A stretch of 64,000 bases of DNA, taken from the NCBI RefSeq assembly GCF_000829415.1, contig NZ_AP014637.1, positions 5,969,001 through 6,033,000 of the forward strand. The letters run 5' to 3'. The notes beneath the pieces are model-generated. The model saw only the letters and a list, made by a program, of their open reading frames with translations. It had not been told where the DNA came from and ran no database searches. Source of the stretch: Pseudomonas sp. StFLB209 (GTDB lineage Bacteria > Pseudomonadota > Gammaproteobacteria > Pseudomonadales > Pseudomonadaceae). Positions 50,864 through 59,984 of this stretch are shown here, one piece after another. Both the position numbers and the translations under genes were made by a program. Within the stretch, counting starts at the first letter, position 1. Each line of letters starts with the position of its first letter.

Positions 50864-53130
50864 GGGTCGAGCCTGCGGCGTGCCCGGGCACGCAGCGCCA
50901 GAAACGCCAGCCCCGCCAGCACCGCGACACTCAGGCCGGTGACCAACAGCGACACCGCCAGGTTACGCGACAGGATCCATTGCACGTAGCGCACAGCGCC
51001 CAACTGGCCAATGTAGTACTGCTCGTCAGCCACCAACGCCTGAACCGACTTGCCACGCACCGCCACCAGGCTGCCCTGGATCGCCTGGGTGTAGTCCTCG
51101 CCCCCCACCAGCGCACGAGTCACATCAGCCAGATCCTGCGGCCGGCTGCTGGCAATCACTACCACGCTGCGGCCGCCCTTGAGCGGCGACTCAAAGCCGG
51201 TCAGGAACGAACTGCCTTGCTCGGCCGAGAACGACATGGCCACCCGCGCCCGGCGCAGGTTGGCCTCCGGATCAGAGCTGAACCAGCTGCGCACCTTGAA
51301 CGCCAGGTCCGACAGTTCGACCCGGCTCTGGTTACCATTGACCTGCGCCGGCAAACGCTCGGCCCAGGTTTCAAGCAACGGTTGATTGGCACCGGAAGCC
51401 AGCACCAGCAGGTCTTTGTCGGCCACCTGGCTGACTTGCGCGGCCTGGGTCACGGTCACTGCGGTGGCCGGGTAACCGGTGGACTCACCAAAACGGCCAA
51501 GGATATCCAGGTAGGCACCCAGCTCTTCGATACCTGCGTTGTCGGGGAGCACCACGGCGCTCTGCGACAGATCGGCCAGGCGTGTGAAGGGGAAGCCGGC
51601 ATCCTTGAAAACGCCCAGGTTGGGCATGGCCATAAAGTGATCGTAGCCACTCAGGTCGACCGTCGATTCAGGGTCGATGCTGCCGCGCATGTTATCGATG
51701 ATGATGTCGCCGCACTCACCCTGGCGCATGAACTCATACATGAAACGGAACTGCAGGCGCGATTGCAGGCTCAGCGCTTCGAGCGGCAGGCGGGCTCGGG
51801 TATCACGCGGCAATACCTCATCGCGGATCTTGCCCAGCAGGCTGCTGTCGAGCTGCTCGGTCGATGGCAGGTTCTCGGATTTGACCAACGTGTCGTTGAA
51901 GCTGACGATCAGCGACGAGTTGCCTTTGCGCGACTGCGGGGTGTAGCGGTACTTCAAATCCAGCGGCACGCCTTCCTGGCGCCAGTTGAACAAATCCGGC
52001 GGCAGCCGCAGCGGTACGCTGATGGTGTTGGGGTTGTAGCCAGAAACGTTGAGAGCTTTGGCCTCGATCAGTTCGCCGAGCTTGACCGGGCGATCAGAGG
52101 GGACCCAGTTTGGCGCATCGTAGGGTTTGCGCGGCTGCAGGGTTTCCAGCTGGCTGATGACCACTTGGCTGCCGCTCAGGGCATGGCTGCCGACCACCAC
52201 TGCGGTCGCCGCGGTTTTCAGTTCTTTGGCGTCCCGGCCGCTGATCAACAGCAGCTTACCGTTAGGGTCGTTGGGGTTGGCCATCAACGCCACGCTGGGG
52301 CCGCTGGGCGCCGGTACAGGGCTGTTGCCCAGGGTCCCGGCGCTGGTGGCCACACGCAGCACCACCGCGTTGCCGCTGGCAGGCAGTTCGTTCAGGCTGA
52401 CCGGAAAACTCGCCCCGCGATAACTGGCTTGGGCACCGAACCAGGACGACAACGCGCCAGCGGCTTCGAGGGTGGCATTATCGGTCCCCGAAGCAAACAC
52501 AAACGGCAAAGTCACCGGGTGCATGTCGCGGCGATCGAAGAACGGCAGCGGCAGGATCGACAGATCGTCAGGCAGATTCAGTGGCTGGGTCTGCAACTCC
52601 AGCGTCGATGCAGGACTGACCCGCGCCCACAGGCTGCTGTGCATCGGGTCTTCACAGCTCATGGTGTAATGCCCGACAAATTGTAAGCTCAGGCGGTTGA
52701 ATTCGGTGATCAGGTGCGCCGGGATCTCGATCAGCTGCTTCTGCGGTTTGCCGGCCCCCTCCTTGACCAGCGGCAAACTGGCGGCGACCTCGTCGTTGAC
52801 CATCACGTTGAGCTGCGACATGTCGGCCAGCAATGCCGGTGAATAGGAATACTCCAGGGTCAGCCGCGCGCCGGTAACCACCTGATCGGCACGCACGTTG
52901 AAGTTGACCGTATCGGCCGACTCGATGCCCTTCAGGATCATCGGATAATTACGCCCCAACTGCTTGAGGCTCACGCGATACCCCTCGCCTTGCATCAGCG
53001 GCGCCACAGGACCGGCCACGTCGGCCAAGGCTTGCGTGCTGCCACCGAGCAACAGCAAGGACGACATGAACGCCGTCAGGTAGCGAGAAGCAGGCCCTGC
53101 GTAGCGGCTTTGCATTGGCTTGGACATCAT
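50860..53130 (-). CDS. wssC: WssC/BcsB, periplasmic cellulose synthase subunit
   Basis: 756 residues from the ATG at 53130, whose ATGA overlaps the wssB stop; the longer open frame upstream is spurious. Signal peptide about 15-40 (YLTAFMSSLLLLGGSTQALA). BcsB domains follow: GVYRVSLKQLGRNYPMILKG-like opening, ARLTLEYSYSPALLADMSQL, NRLSLQFVGHYTMSCEDPMH, then MAMPNLGVFKDAGFPFTRLA. A C-terminal anchor helix (VLAGLAFLALRARARR) completes it. It guides the glucan and activates BcsA. Confidence 0.92.
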   Translation of the reverse strand: MMSKPMQSRYAGPASRYLTAFMSSLLLLGGSTQALADVAGPVAPLMQGEGYRVSLKQLGRNYPMILKGIESADTVNFNVRADQVVTGARLTLEYSYSPALLADMSQLNVMVNDEVAASLPLVKEGAGKPQKQLIEIPAHLITEFNRLSLQFVGHYTMSCEDPMHSSLWARVSPASTLELQTQPLNLPDDLSILPLPFFDRRDMHPVTLPFVFASGTDNATLEAAGALSSWFGAQASYRGASFPVSLNELPASGNAVVLRVATSAGTLGNSPVPAPSGPSVALMANPNDPNGKLLLISGRDAKELKTAATAVVVGSHALSGSQVVISQLETLQPRKPYDAPNWVPSDRPVKLGELIEAKALNVSGYNPNTISVPLRLPPDLFNWRQEGVPLDLKYRYTPQSRKGNSSLIVSFNDTLVKSENLPSTEQLDSSLLGKIRDEVLPRDTRARLPLEALSLQSRLQFRFMYEFMRQGECGDIIIDNMRGSIDPESTVDLSGYDHFMAMPNLGVFKDAGFPFTRLADLSQSAVVLPDNAGIEELGAYLDILGRFGESTGYPATAVTVTQAAQVSQVADKDLLVLASGANQPLLETWAERLPAQVNGNQSRVELSDLAFKVRSWFSSDPEANLRRARVAMSFSAEQGSSFLTGFESPLKGGRSVVVIASSRPQDLADVTRALVGGEDYTQAIQGSLVAVRGKSVQALVADEQYYIGQLGAVRYVQWILSRNLAVSLLVTGLSVAVLAGLAFLALRARARRRLDP

Positions 53131-55346
53131 GATTTTTCCGTAAGAGTGGCGGGCGCCGTATTCAGTGCGCGTCGGGCCCGCCAGGCATGGCGGGTGGCCG
53201 TGAACAGTTCGCGAACACCGCGCAGGCTGACGCTGCAGACCTCGCGCAGGGCCTTGAGTGGGGTATCGATCAGGCCATGGCCCCAAGTGGCGGCCCAGGT
53301 GTCGGCCCGCGAAAAGGTCAGGCGCACCAGGTCACTCTGCTGGCGCAGGGTCAACTGATTGAACTGCACACCGATCAACGAATCGCGGCAGAACACCACC
53401 GTGGCGGGAAACTGGCTGAGCTGGTCTTTGCGGAACAGGCCGATCTGCACGACCTCACCGCGCGTCAGGCTCTGCCCTTCGGGCAAGCGCAAGCCCAGGC
53501 CGTTCTGCGAGAAGTCCAGGGTCGTGGCATCCAGGCTGCTGCCATCGGCGCGCTGCAAACGCATCGGCAGGCTGGCCGCGACGCGCGGCTCGTTACGTAC
53601 CTGGCGGGTCTCACTGGCCACCGCCACAGCGGCGCCGGCAATAATGATGTTGTAGAGCGTCCAGGCCAGGTTGATCAGGATCGTGACCGTGGCGCCCTCC
53701 TCGTTACTGCCCTGGATCAGCATCACGATGCCGCACAGCAGGCCGGCCAGGTTCAGGCCCAGCAACACAATGTAGGGGCGGGCCAGTTTCCATTCGAAGA
53801 ACTTCTCGTCGATGATCCCGCCCTTGTCGGTCACGTTAAAGCCGCCGAACTTGGGGTTGATCAGGGCCATGAGCACCGGGCCCATGATGTACCAGGCCAG
53901 CACCGTCTCGTAGACCTCGTTCCAGAACGAGTGACGAAAGCGCCCCTGCATGGTCGAGTTGGTAATGCTGGCATGCAGGATATGCGGCAACACATACACG
54001 GTGATCATCAAGGCCGAAGCCTGGAAAATCCGCGCATCGAAAAACAGAAAGGCCAGCGGCGCGGTGAGAAACGCCAGGCGCGGCAAGCCATAGAAAAAGT
54101 GCAGCATGGCATTGAGGTAACAGAACCGCTGGCCCATTTTCAGCCCCTTGCCCAGCAAGGGGTTATCGGTGCGGAAGATCTGCGCCATGCCTCGCGCCCA
54201 GCGAATTCGCTGGCTGATGTGCCGCGACAAACTTTCAGTAGCCAGGCCTGCCGCCTGCGGGATTGCCAGGTAAGCGGTGTTGTAACCGGCCCGACTGAGT
54301 TTGAGCGCCGTATGGGCATCCTCAGTCACGGTCTCGACCGCCACTCCGCCGATTTGCTCCAGAGGCTTGCGACGGATGATTGCACAAGAGCCACAGAAGA
54401 ACGCCGCGTTCCACAGGTCGTTGCCGTCCTGGACCAGGCCATAGAACAGCTCGCCTTCGTTAGGCACCGCGCGGAAAGTGTTGAGGTTCTTTTCGAACGG
54501 GTCCGGAGAAAAGAAGAAGTGCGGGGTCTGCAGCATTGCCAGCTTCGGGTCCTTGAGGAACCAGCCCATGCACAGTTGCAGGAAAGAACGGGTCGGCACG
54601 TGGTCGGCATCAAAAATCGCGACGTATTCGCCGTCGGTGACCTTCAGCGCTTCATTGAGGTTACCGGCCTTGGCATGCCGATTGTTGTCACGGGTGATGT
54701 AATTGACCCCGACCTGGGCACAGAACTGCCGGAAGTCCTCGCGGCGACCGTCATCGAGTACATGCACGCGCAGCTTGTCCCGAGGCCAGTCGATGGCCTG
54801 CGCAGCAAAGATGGTGAGCTTTACGATCGACAGCGCTTCGTTGTAAGTGGGGATGAACAAGTCCACCACCGGCCAGCTATCCGGATGGCCCTTCATCAGC
54901 ACCGGCTCGCGTTGCAGCGGCCAGCAGGTTTGCAGGTAGCCGCACAGCAGCACAATCAGCGCATACAGCTCGGCCAGCACCAGACCGTAGCCAAACAGCA
55001 TGTCGACCCAGTTCTCAAAGCCCAGCGTCGAGGTCACCCGCCAATACACGTAGCGCAGTGACATGACCAGCGACAGGACAATCATCGCCAGAATCGCCAG
55101 ACGACCGCCAATACGGCGCAACAGCAACGCGGCGATAAAACACATGACCCCGAAACTGGCCTGAGCCTGCAGATCGAAGGGCGCCGAGACCACAAACACA
55201 AACAGCGCCGCCCCCACCAAGGCGCCTGCGACTTTCAGGATTAGACGCACCCGTGCCGACAGCGCATCAAGACGCTCCGGCAACCCCGTCAGGCCACGGC
55301 AGATTCGTGCCCGCAATCCAGGCACTTCGGTTTGCGCTTCGCTCAT
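53127..55346 (-). CDS. wssB: WssB/BcsA, c-di-GMP-activated cellulose synthase
   Basis: 739 residues, polytopic. GT2 motifs in order: VHVLDDGRREDF, AIFDADHVPTRSF, FFCGSCAIIRRKP, TVTEDAHTAL and SQRIRWARGMAQ. The C-terminal PilZ domain has RQVRNEPRVAASLP (RxxxR) and DFSQNGLGLRL (D/NxSxxG), the full c-di-GMP site. It polymerises UDP-glucose into beta-1,4-glucan and moves it across the inner membrane. Its start overlaps the wssA end (ATGA). It should respond to cyclases such as the one at 18894. Confidence 0.96.
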   Translation of the reverse strand: MSEAQTEVPGLRARICRGLTGLPERLDALSARVRLILKVAGALVGAALFVFVVSAPFDLQAQASFGVMCFIAALLLRRIGGRLAILAMIVLSLVMSLRYVYWRVTSTLGFENWVDMLFGYGLVLAELYALIVLLCGYLQTCWPLQREPVLMKGHPDSWPVVDLFIPTYNEALSIVKLTIFAAQAIDWPRDKLRVHVLDDGRREDFRQFCAQVGVNYITRDNNRHAKAGNLNEALKVTDGEYVAIFDADHVPTRSFLQLCMGWFLKDPKLAMLQTPHFFFSPDPFEKNLNTFRAVPNEGELFYGLVQDGNDLWNAAFFCGSCAIIRRKPLEQIGGVAVETVTEDAHTALKLSRAGYNTAYLAIPQAAGLATESLSRHISQRIRWARGMAQIFRTDNPLLGKGLKMGQRFCYLNAMLHFFYGLPRLAFLTAPLAFLFFDARIFQASALMITVYVLPHILHASITNSTMQGRFRHSFWNEVYETVLAWYIMGPVLMALINPKFGGFNVTDKGGIIDEKFFEWKLARPYIVLLGLNLAGLLCGIVMLIQGSNEEGATVTILINLAWTLYNIIIAGAAVAVASETRQVRNEPRVAASLPMRLQRADGSSLDATTLDFSQNGLGLRLPEGQSLTRGEVVQIGLFRKDQLSQFPATVVFCRDSLIGVQFNQLTLRQQSDLVRLTFSRADTWAATWGHGLIDTPLKALREVCSVSLRGVRELFTATRHAWRARRALNTAPATLTEKS

Positions 55347-56458
55347 GAAAGGCTGGACTCTGCACGGGCCTGTTCCATGAGCCGAGTGGTCAGTTGCTGC
55401 CCCAGCGCGTGCAGGTCCTGGACACCTTGGGTCGGCGTTTCGGCCAGCAGCGGATATGTACCATAGGCGAGCGCTTCAGCCAGACTGTAATCGAGCCGTA
55501 CCCAGCCCAGCAGTTGCTCACCGAGACGACGCAGCAGCACCTGGTGCATGTCACAACTGAACGCCCGCGTGGCATCGAACTGGTTGATCACGTAATGACA
55601 GGCCGGTGGCCGAGGCTTGCTGGCAAGAGGTGCCAGCCACTGCTCCATGACATTCAGGGTCTGGTAACAGGCGGCGTCGGTGTTCACCACGGCCAGTACC
55701 TGATCGGCAACATCCAGTGCCTGCTCCAGATAGCGCGACGGCCCCGTGGCCACATCCAGCACCAGCACGTCATGCTCGCCCAGTTGCATACGCTCGATCT
55801 GCCGGGCCAGCCAATGCCGGTCCTCATCCATTGCCTGTTTGAGCGAGCGGCGCTGCTCAGCGCTATGCGAACCGTAAGGCAGCACCCAGGTGTTGGCAGT
55901 GCCCGGCAGCAACAGGCTGTTCCAGTCCTCGTCACGCAAACGGCCATTGACCAGACCGCCCTGTTCAGTACCGCCCAACAAGTGATGACGCAAAGCATCC
56001 TGCGGATCGAGTTCAACGACCAGTGTCCGGCCACCAGGCAACTGCAACAGGCTGGCCAATGCGGCGCTCAAAGTCGTCTTGCCTACCCCGCCCTTGGCCG
56101 AGACGACAGCAATTACCCGCGCCTTGATTTCAGGAACGGGTCTTGTGTGCTGCGGCTGCGTGTAAACCTCATCGCCGATACCGGCGTTCGCTTCACGGGC
56201 ACGGGCAGCTTCGGCCAGCAGCGAGCTGAGCGATGCTGATATCACCGCAGGCGATGCAGAGGGCGGCTCAAGCGACGCCGTCGGCAGCGACGGGCTTTGC
56301 GCGGACGCAGGCGAAGACGCCTCGCTGACCGCACGCAAAGGTCGCAAGGGCGTCACTGTGGTTTCCGGATAATCGAAGTGGCTGTCCATGTCCAGATATC
56401 CGTCTGTACTTGCTCCAATTCCCTGGAACAATCTGGCGATATCGTCGGCGCGACTCAT
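55343..56458 (-). CDS. wssA: WssA/BcsQ, ParA-like ATPase with BcsR/BcsP-like N-terminus
   Basis: 371 residues. The N-terminal motif SRADDIARLFQGIGASTDGY resembles the short BcsR/BcsP protein, here fused in front. After a disordered Ser/Pro/Ala-rich linker comes the MinD/ParA domain: IAVVSAKGGVGKTTLSAALA (deviant Walker A), TLVVELDPQD, then VLVLDVATGPSRYLEQALDV and HYVINQFDATRAF. BcsQ positions or supports the synthase at the pole. It is first in the wssA-I operon. AGGAC precedes the ATG. No wssJ-like second ParA gene was found at the operon end. Confidence 0.88.
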   Translation of the reverse strand: MSRADDIARLFQGIGASTDGYLDMDSHFDYPETTVTPLRPLRAVSEASSPASAQSPSLPTASLEPPSASPAVISASLSSLLAEAARAREANAGIGDEVYTQPQHTRPVPEIKARVIAVVSAKGGVGKTTLSAALASLLQLPGGRTLVVELDPQDALRHHLLGGTEQGGLVNGRLRDEDWNSLLLPGTANTWVLPYGSHSAEQRRSLKQAMDEDRHWLARQIERMQLGEHDVLVLDVATGPSRYLEQALDVADQVLAVVNTDAACYQTLNVMEQWLAPLASKPRPPACHYVINQFDATRAFSCDMHQVLLRRLGEQLLGWVRLDYSLAEALAYGTYPLLAETPTQGVQDLHALGQQLTTRLMEQARAESSLS

Positions 56459-56539
56459 GCACTTCGTCCTATCAGAAGGCCCAGGGAATGACCCTGTGAG
56501 AAAGCATTAAACAGTAATGTGTAATATCAGTATGACAGT

Positions 56540-56553
56540 GTCAATATATTGTT
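56540..56553 (-). promoter_or_regulatory. FleQ-box-like site upstream of the wss operon
   Basis: GTCAATATATTGTT resembles the Pseudomonas FleQ box (GTCAATAAATTGAC) at 11 of 14 positions and overlaps TGACAGTGTCA (56533-56543), a perfect palindrome. It lies about 80 bp before wssA. FleQ controls matrix genes with c-di-GMP in other pseudomonads. Confidence 0.4.
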
Positions 56554-56681
56554 ACTGGCGTCTTTGATACAGCTTGTCGGAAAAAGATTCATTCATTTAT
56601 CGCCATGTTTTTGACGACAAAAAACAAGTCAAAGTCCTGTTTAAATCTCTAACCCATACGCCGTTGGTAACGTCAGGTTAA

Positions 56682-57839
56682 TCACGGCAACGCCACGCCT
56701 TGGGGCCACAAAAGCCACACATTGCCCTTCTGCTTCATGTCCCCCGCCAGATGCCCGGCGGCCTCACCGGTGCCCCAGAACAGGTCCGCGCGCACTTCAC
56801 CGGCAATCGCACCGCCAGTGTCCTGAGCAGCAACAGGGCGTATCAGCGCTGTCCCGTCGGGGCGCGTGGTCGACAGCCACAGCAGGCTGCCCAACGGAAT
56901 CACTTTACGGTCGATAGCCACGCTGTAGCCGGCGGTCAAAGGCACGTTCAACGAACCACGCGGCCCTTCATTGCTGTCCGGGTTACGGGTGAAGAACACA
57001 TAGCTCGGGTTGCTGGCCAGCAACTCGGGAACTCGTTGCGGGTTGGCCTTGGCCCAGGCAGCAATGCTGCCCATGGTCACGTCTTCTTTCTGCAACTGGC
57101 CCTGCTCGACCAGCCAGCGGCCGATGGCGCGATACGGGTGGCCATTCTGATCGGCATAGGCCAGACGTGCTTGAGTACCATCAGGCAGACGAACCCGGCC
57201 CGAACCCTGGATCTGCAGGAACTGCAAATCCATGGGGTCGGTGAGCCAGGCAATCACCGGCGCATCCAGGCCATTGGCATTGATCGTCGCGGCATCGTCA
57301 TAAGGCTTGAGTACCCGGCCCTCGACCCGGCCACGCAGGCGCTTGCCCTTGAGTTCGGGGTACAGGCTGTCGAGATTGACCACCACCAGATCATCAGGAA
57401 TGCCATACACCGGCACCTGGGCCTGTTCGGTACGGGTCAGGCTGCCTGGGTAGACCGGCTCGTAATAACCGGTGATCAGACCATCGGCACTGCCGCCATC
57501 GGCACGCAGGCTATAAACCTGCAACGTCGCCTGCAGAAAGGTCCGGATCTCAGCCGCAGACGGCGCCGCGGCCAGACTGGCCGCCGATGCACAAGGCGCC
57601 CCCCACACCGGGTCAGCCTTGAGTCGGGTACAGGCGCTGCGCCAAGCGGCAAAACCAGCCTGCAGATCGGCATCGGTCACCGCCGGCAGCTCATCCCAGC
57701 CGGCCTGACGGTAAGTGGTGTGCGGCGGTTCAACAGGCTTTTGTGGTTGAGCAGGCTTGTCGGTGTTGTCACACGCGGCCAGCAAAACAGCCAGGGCAAC
57801 CACCAGCGCCTGACGCCAGGACGCAGAAAAGACAGACAT
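56682..57839 (-). CDS. mltA: MltA, membrane-bound lytic transglycosylase A
   Basis: 385 residues. Lipobox VLLAACDNT (Cys near 23) after a hydrophobic leader, so it is outer-membrane anchored. MltA and 3D-domain landmarks: LITGYYEPVYPGSLTRTEQA, FLQIQGSGRVRLPDGTQARL, FFTRNPDSNEGPRGSLNVPL and the catalytic Asp in VAAQDTGGAIAGEVRADLFW. It cleaves the MurNAc-GlcNAc bond of peptidoglycan to give 1,6-anhydro ends. It is a housekeeping gene, not part of the wss operon. AGGACC precedes the ATG. Confidence 0.95.
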   Translation of the reverse strand: MSVFSASWRQALVVALAVLLAACDNTDKPAQPQKPVEPPHTTYRQAGWDELPAVTDADLQAGFAAWRSACTRLKADPVWGAPCASAASLAAAPSAAEIRTFLQATLQVYSLRADGGSADGLITGYYEPVYPGSLTRTEQAQVPVYGIPDDLVVVNLDSLYPELKGKRLRGRVEGRVLKPYDDAATINANGLDAPVIAWLTDPMDLQFLQIQGSGRVRLPDGTQARLAYADQNGHPYRAIGRWLVEQGQLQKEDVTMGSIAAWAKANPQRVPELLASNPSYVFFTRNPDSNEGPRGSLNVPLTAGYSVAIDRKVIPLGSLLWLSTTRPDGTALIRPVAAQDTGGAIAGEVRADLFWGTGEAAGHLAGDMKQKGNVWLLWPQGVALP

Positions 57840-57950
57840 TCAGAACGGTCCTACAACAAAAAGCGCTCATTGTGTCTGAATAGGGCTGGTTAGCACAGGT
57901 TAAAGACTTCAGGCCGATGAATGAATCACCACCCGGTCTCCAAAAGGGAA

Positions 57951-57977
57951 CGATAAGTCCCTGTTTGGGACTTATCG
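57951..57977 (-). terminator. Hairpin after the TerD-like gene
   Basis: CGATAAGTCCC and GGGACTTATCG form a perfect 11-bp stem with a 5-nt loop, 7 bp after the stop of the TerD-like C-terminal half. On the minus strand it is followed by TTCCCTTTT, a modest U-rich tract. Confidence 0.6.
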
Positions 57978-57983
57978 ACTGAT

Positions 57984-58330
57984 TCAGATGTACTGCTTAT
58001 CCTGATCAGGATCGATCGGCTCCCCTTTAAACACTTCCGGCCCGTCCATGCTCAGCAGCACCTTGCCGTTACTCCAGGTCAGCCAAGGGGTCGCCTCGCT
58101 GCCCGGCTCTGCCGTCACGCCTGAAGGACTGAGAACGATCTGCTGATCATCAATCTCGATCAGGCCAATAACATAGGTGTAACTGTCTGGATAGGTCGAG
58201 ACGATGGTCTTGCGGCCGAAAAAGCCCTTCTGCACTTTCTGCTCAAGCTCGAACTCGTATGCGCACTCCACCACTTGATCACCGTACTCCATACGCATTC
58301 TGGGCTTGAGCGAGCCCACCGACACATCAC
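57984..58330 (-). pseudogene. C-terminal half of a TerD-like gene, cut off from its start by an inversion
   Basis: From 58330 the minus strand reads (G)DVSVGSLKPRMRMEYGDQ, then ECAYEFELEQKVQKGFFGRK and STYPDSYTYVIGLIEIDDQQ to a stop at 57984. This is the second half of a TerD-type stress or tellurite-resistance protein. The open frame upstream of 58330 is antisense to the first half and not meaningful. The first half lies next to it on the opposite strand (58333-58680). Joining the two in order gives ...AVDNGDVSVGSL with the frame preserved. Confidence 0.85.
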
Positions 58331-58332
58331 TC

Positions 58333-58680
58333 TGGACAAGCCGGGTGTTACGCATAAGGTGTCGCTGGACAAGGGGCCGGGGGCGCCACGCTCGATCAAG
58401 GTCAGCGCGACCTGGATCGATAACGGCGATGGCAACGACAACGATGATCTGGACTTGCGCGTCGGTATTCTGCGTCCCGACGGTCAGATGTCGCTCATCC
58501 ACGCACCGGCCAGGCGCTGCGCCTTCGATCTGGACCCGTTCGTGTTTCATACCGGCGATGTGGTCAGCGCCAGTGCTTCGGCGCCGGGCACTGAAAGCGT
58601 CGAAATCAATCCGCAGATCTCGCGCAAGCTGGGTGGCAAAGTGGCTCTGGTGTGCAGTGTTTATTCGGCGGTGGACAACG
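58333..58680 (+). pseudogene. N-terminal half of the same TerD-like gene, inverted
   Basis: Plus-strand codons read LDKPGVTHKVSLDKGPGAPR, then SIKVSATWIDNGDGNDNDDL and HTGDVVSASASAPGTESVEI, and finish at VCSVYSAVDN exactly where the TnpB element begins (58681). GDGNDNDDLDLR is the calcium-binding-type signature of TerD proteins. In the present order it has no start codon of its own: the probable start (ATGCTAATCTCAC, 60070-60058, minus) is on the far side of the element. Start, this half inverted, and the C-terminal half total 708 nt, exactly 236 codons. Confidence 0.85.
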
Positions 58681-58697
58681 TTGACATCCTCCCCGCC

Positions 58698-59768
58698 CTA
58701 AAGAGCGGGGATTCCTACAGCTAGACGGCGATGCCCCGCCGCAAGAATGTTCCGGGCCGCGTTCACATCGCGGTCGTGGGCTGTACCGCAGCACACGCAG
58801 GTCCATTCTCTTATTCGCAAACCGGCTCTACCTTTCGGACTGCTGGTGGAAATGCTTCCACAGCACGAGCAGGTCTGGGTGGTATAGCGCTCGGCTACAA
58901 CCTCAAAAACAACGCCTGCCCGTTGGCATTTCTGCTCCAGCATTGTCTTGAGTTGGCCCCATCCTGCATCAAGCGTGGATTTGGCCATTTGAGTCTTTAC
59001 GAGTTTTGCGCTGGCTACATCGCCAACGAAAATGGCGGCGCAGCGCTCAACCAGAGCGGTTGAGAACTTGTGTTGCGCATCCTTGCGCCGGTTCCTGATC
59101 CTGGCATGGAGGGCGCGAACACGTGCCCTCTTGCCAGCACGCTGAGCGATGCCCAGCTTCTGCTCCAGGGTGCGATATTGGCGCCCTATCAGCACTTGGC
59201 CCTCAGACGTTGTCGCCGCCGCTTTAAGGCCCAGGTCGATGCCAACTGCGGCAATGCCGCTGCACGGCTTGCTCTCAACCTGCACGCAGATATTGAGATA
59301 CCAGCGCCCCCTGGAATCTTCACTGAAACTGCCGGCCCGCAGGGCGTACTGGCTTAAACCGTAGCTGTCCCACAGGCCAAACCTGAACCCGGCGAACTGA
59401 ACCTGACCGTTCTTGTATTGCAAGGCACGAGCCTTGAATGGAATCCAGCCCAGGCTGTATTTGGGGCTGCTCCTGCTGGACACCCGCCAATTGAGCCTGG
59501 AACGCTTGAACTGCTTGCGTGCCTTGGCGTAGTCCTCGCAAACCTGCTGCACGGTTGGCGAGCCGGTCTGCACGCCGTCGCATTTGCTTAATCCATTGGT
59601 CAGCTTTTGCAGGTCAAAACCGGAGAGCCACTGGTGGCGTTCCCGGATGGCGCGATGACTCGTTTCATTGCAGTAGTTCCACACCATATTGACCTCGCGC
59701 GCCATCGCAAGCAGCGTTTTCGCGTGCTTGTCTTTGATTCGGAGCTTGAGGGTCTTGGTGTGGGTCAT
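58698..59768 (-). CDS. tnpB: TnpB-family RNA-guided nuclease homologue, RuvC-II glutamate absent
   Basis: 356 residues from the ATG at 59768 (MTHTKTLKLRIKDKHAKTLL); the same length and family as the protein at 17810. RuvC-I is AVGIDLGLKAAATTSEG (D178). RuvC-II reads AAIFVGDVASAKLVKTQMAK, with Gly249 in place of the usual Glu. RuvC-III is HDRDVNAARNIL (D334). The zinc ribbon is TCSCC...WTCVCCG. Both this and the other copy keep E278 (TMLEQK). No frameshift or stop is seen, so the protein is probably made. Its guide would be read from the flank after TCAA, which here is the inverted TerD-like segment. Confidence 0.88.
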   Translation of the reverse strand: MTHTKTLKLRIKDKHAKTLLAMAREVNMVWNYCNETSHRAIRERHQWLSGFDLQKLTNGLSKCDGVQTGSPTVQQVCEDYAKARKQFKRSRLNWRVSSRSSPKYSLGWIPFKARALQYKNGQVQFAGFRFGLWDSYGLSQYALRAGSFSEDSRGRWYLNICVQVESKPCSGIAAVGIDLGLKAAATTSEGQVLIGRQYRTLEQKLGIAQRAGKRARVRALHARIRNRRKDAQHKFSTALVERCAAIFVGDVASAKLVKTQMAKSTLDAGWGQLKTMLEQKCQRAGVVFEVVAERYTTQTCSCCGSISTSSPKGRAGLRIREWTCVCCGTAHDRDVNAARNILAAGHRRLAVGIPAL

Positions 59769-59819
59769 GGCATGAATTATGGTTTGGTCTTTCAAGCTAT
59801 GGGTGGCGTTGTCGAATCG

Positions 59820-59984
59820 GGTGGCTTCACTCAGAGGGTATCATCCAGACGGCTGCGTGAGCAGTTCGGGGATTTCCACCCCTGGCTCAAGCGAAGGGGT
59901 GTCCTCTGGTCGCCATCCTGCTTCGCCTCTAGCTGCGGCAGTGCGCCGATTGAAATCCTGCGCCAATACATCGAAGAACAGTAG
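59820..59984 (+). pseudogene. tnpA: tnpA relic (C-terminal part of an IS200-type Y1 transposase)
   Basis: The plus-strand frame ending at 59984 reads GGFTQRVSSRRLREQFGDFH, then PWLKRRGVLWSPSCFASSCG and APIEILRQYIEEQ. This matches the end of IS200/IS605 TnpA, including the helix with the catalytic Tyr (RQYIEEQ). The N-terminal part with the HUH metal site is missing: sequence before 59820 has no similarity and runs into tnpB on the other strand. The element cannot mobilise itself. Confidence 0.8.

Noticed and set aside
53187..55061. 624-codon plus-strand frame over wssB
   Set aside because: Antisense to cellulose synthase with all catalytic motifs intact.
58275..58724. 149-codon plus-strand frame as a complete TerD-like gene
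   Set aside because: It starts inside antisense sequence of the other half and ends by running into the TnpB element; the homologous part is only 58333-58680.
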